Shown here: piece after piece, positions 53,815 through 54,833 of the stretch
Layout of the letters: every line of letters begins with the position of its first letter
Numbering within the stretch: position 1 is the stretch's first letter
DNA from: JAGNZR01 sp051648365
GTDB lineage: Bacteria; Fusobacteriota; Fusobacteriia; Fusobacteriales; Fusobacteriaceae
DNA: 54,833 nt
NCBI GenBank assembly: GCA_051648365.1
Contig: JBOFEZ010000019.1
Location: 1-54,833, forward strand
Direction of reading: 5' to 3'
Notes under the pieces: generated by a model
What the model was told of the DNA's origin: nothing
Seen by the model: only the letters and a program-made list of their open reading frames with translations
The model's database searches: none
Program-made: the position numbers and the translations under genes

Positions 53815-54630
53815 ATGATGTTTTCACTTTTTTTAAAGGGAATTGGAATAGGGGTAGCAAATATTATGCCCGGAGTTTCTGGTGGAACTTTGGCAGTTGT
53901 ATTCAATATTTATGACAAACTTGTAGAATCAGTAGGGGGATTTTTAGGTGCTGATAAACAAAAGAGAATGGAATACCTTAAATTTCTTTTCCCTATATTT
54001 TCAGGTGCTACCCTGGGAATACTACTTTTTGCAAAGATTCTCCAGTATCTTTATATTAACTTTCCTAAAATGACAGGATTCGGTTTTCTTCTTCTTATTA
54101 TCCCTTCTATTCCACTTATAGTAAAGGGTGAAAAATGGAATAGGAAAAATAGCTTTTCCCTACTTGGAGGATTTATTTTTACTCTTATATTTATAATTTT
54201 AGGTATAAAATTTGGAGTTAAAGGTGAAAATTTAGGTATTGAAAAGATTTTTACAATTCAGTACGGGATAAAAATATTCCTCGCTGGATCTATTGCCGCA
54301 GGAGCCATGATAATTCCAGGAATTTCAGGTTCTTTACTCCTTATAATGCTTGGAGAATACTATAATATACTTTTTACAATAAACGGTACATTAAAAAATA
54401 TCTTGATGTTTTTGAAGAACTTTTCCTTTTCAGGAATTTTACCTCTTCTTTCAGGCGATAATTTTCTTATACTTTATACTTTTAGTATAGGTGTATTCTT
54501 AGGAATAATCTGTTTTTCCAAATTTATAGATTATCTCCTAAAAAAAGAAAGGGGACTCACTCTTTTCTTTATAGACGGAGTAGTTACCGCTTCGGTAATA
54601 CAAATACTCTTAAATATATTTTACAAATAA
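53815..54630 (+). CDS. DUF368 membrane protein (PopT-like)
   Basis: The 271-residue protein has eight or so membrane helices. It begins GIGIGVANIMPGVSGGTLAV, the DUF368 signature, and repeats the motif later as IAAGAMIIPGISGSLLLIML. DUF368 proteins were linked to recycling of polyprenyl phosphate carriers across the membrane. It starts at ATG 53815 behind AGAAGGAGATA and ends just before a hairpin. It is 22 bases downstream of hydF but has no obvious hydrogenase connection. Confidence 0.87.
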   Translation: MMFSLFLKGIGIGVANIMPGVSGGTLAVVFNIYDKLVESVGGFLGADKQKRMEYLKFLFPIFSGATLGILLFAKILQYLYINFPKMTGFGFLLLIIPSIPLIVKGEKWNRKNSFSLLGGFIFTLIFIILGIKFGVKGENLGIEKIFTIQYGIKIFLAGSIAAGAMIIPGISGSLLLIMLGEYYNILFTINGTLKNILMFLKNFSFSGILPLLSGDNFLILYTFSIGVFLGIICFSKFIDYLLKKERGLTLFFIDGVVTASVIQILLNIFYK

Positions 54631-54654
54631 AAAGTCCCGGTCGGGACTTTTTTT
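54631..54654 (+). terminator. Terminator after the DUF368 gene
   Basis: Nine base pairs (AAAGTCCCG / CGGGACTTT) with a two-base loop as drawn, so the top pairs probably open, are followed by a T-run. The hairpin starts one base after the DUF368 stop codon. Confidence 0.75.
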
Positions 54655-54700
54655 ATAAAGAGTGTATTCTATAAAAAACAAAAAAGACTATAACAAACAA

Positions 54701-54725
54701 AAAAGAGGAGCAGAGCTCCTCTTTT
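54701..54725 (-). terminator. Terminator of the rRNA transcript
   Basis: On the minus strand AAAAGAGGAGC pairs with GCTCCTCTTTT over 11 bases with a three-base loop and a T-rich end. It closes the transcript that contains the 5S rRNA and faces the DUF368 gene. Confidence 0.8.
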
Positions 54726-54732
54726 CATATAA

Positions 54733-54833
54733 CTTGGCAAATTCCTATTCTCCCGGGCAGCTTCCCACCAAGTACCTTCAGCGTTTACGGGCTTAACTTC
54801 TGGGTTCGAAATGTGACCAGGTGTACCCCCGTA
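54733..54833 (-). rRNA. rrf: 5S ribosomal RNA (3' part; 5' end outside the window)
   Basis: The minus strand contains the conserved 5S core: GGTCACATTTCGAACCC, AGAAGTTAAGCCC and GGTACTTGGTGGGAAGCTGC, then GGGAGAATAGG. It ends with TTTGCCAAG at 54733. About 101 of the roughly 117 bases are present, so the 5' end lies beyond the right edge, probably preceded by a 23S gene. Confidence 0.93.

Overview
The window comes from a low-GC, Gram-negative-type anaerobe, most likely a member of the Fusobacteriota (Fusobacterium, Cetobacterium or Ilyobacter-like). The evidence is the AT-rich coding, strong AGGAGG ribosome sites, an ExbB/ExbD/TonB set beside a large TPR protein, [FeFe]-hydrogenase maturation genes, an EFR1-type ferredoxin, and a Bacillus-like block of a YybS-like gene, rplI and dnaB fused to a plsY-gpsA-sigma factor-dnaN-dnaX run. 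I cannot fix the genus from sequence alone.

Region 1 (1-12.7 kb, minus strand) is an accessory operon and the most interesting part. From a consensus promoter at 12632-12660 it encodes a secreted, membrane-anchored von Willebrand A (vWA) protein, a divergent tubulin/FtsZ-like GTPase of the Tubulin_2 (FtsZ-like) type, an 870-residue coiled-coil membrane protein, a 1176-residue five-TM protein with a large cytoplasmic part, and a MotA/TolQ/ExbB-family channel subunit that runs off the left edge. A lipoprotein is transcribed divergently. This matches the general idea of a tubulin-like plus vWA plus OmpA/MotB membrane-remodelling system, but two of the large proteins have no function I recognise.

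Region 2 (13.9-22.8 kb, minus strand) resembles the E. coli ydjXYZ-ynjBCDEF cluster. One unit encodes a large flavin/Fe-S oxidoreductase, a periplasmic rhodanese and a TVP38/TMEM64 membrane protein. After a terminator, a second unit encodes an ABC transporter (binding lipoprotein, two permeases, ATPase) and a CDP-alcohol phosphatidyltransferase.

Region 3 (22.8-34.7 kb) is a mosaic of small units: AlaX-type tRNA editing, an EFR1 ferredoxin, tRNA-Leu(CAA), an HD-GYP sensor with a decamer repeat across its start, an orphan peptide-binding lipoprotein, DUF1499, a BCCT transporter remnant, a DJ-1/PfpI protein, ndk, a D-2-hydroxyacid dehydrogenase, a YdbC-type ssDNA-binding protein and a GmrSD/DUF4357 restriction-like gene. 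An AT-rich 510-base gap follows, with a possible small transcript.

Region 4 (34.7-51.0 kb, plus strand) is a compact core superoperon: plsY, gpsA, a sigma-70 factor, dnaN, a TPR protein, a small exported protein, exbB, exbD, tonB, a degenerate NtrC-like regulator, dnaX, a YybS-like membrane protein, rplI, dnaB and two U32-family genes. Region 5 (51.0-54.8 kb) holds hydE, a wrecked hydG, hydF and a DUF368 membrane protein, and ends in the 3' part of a convergent 5S rRNA gene.
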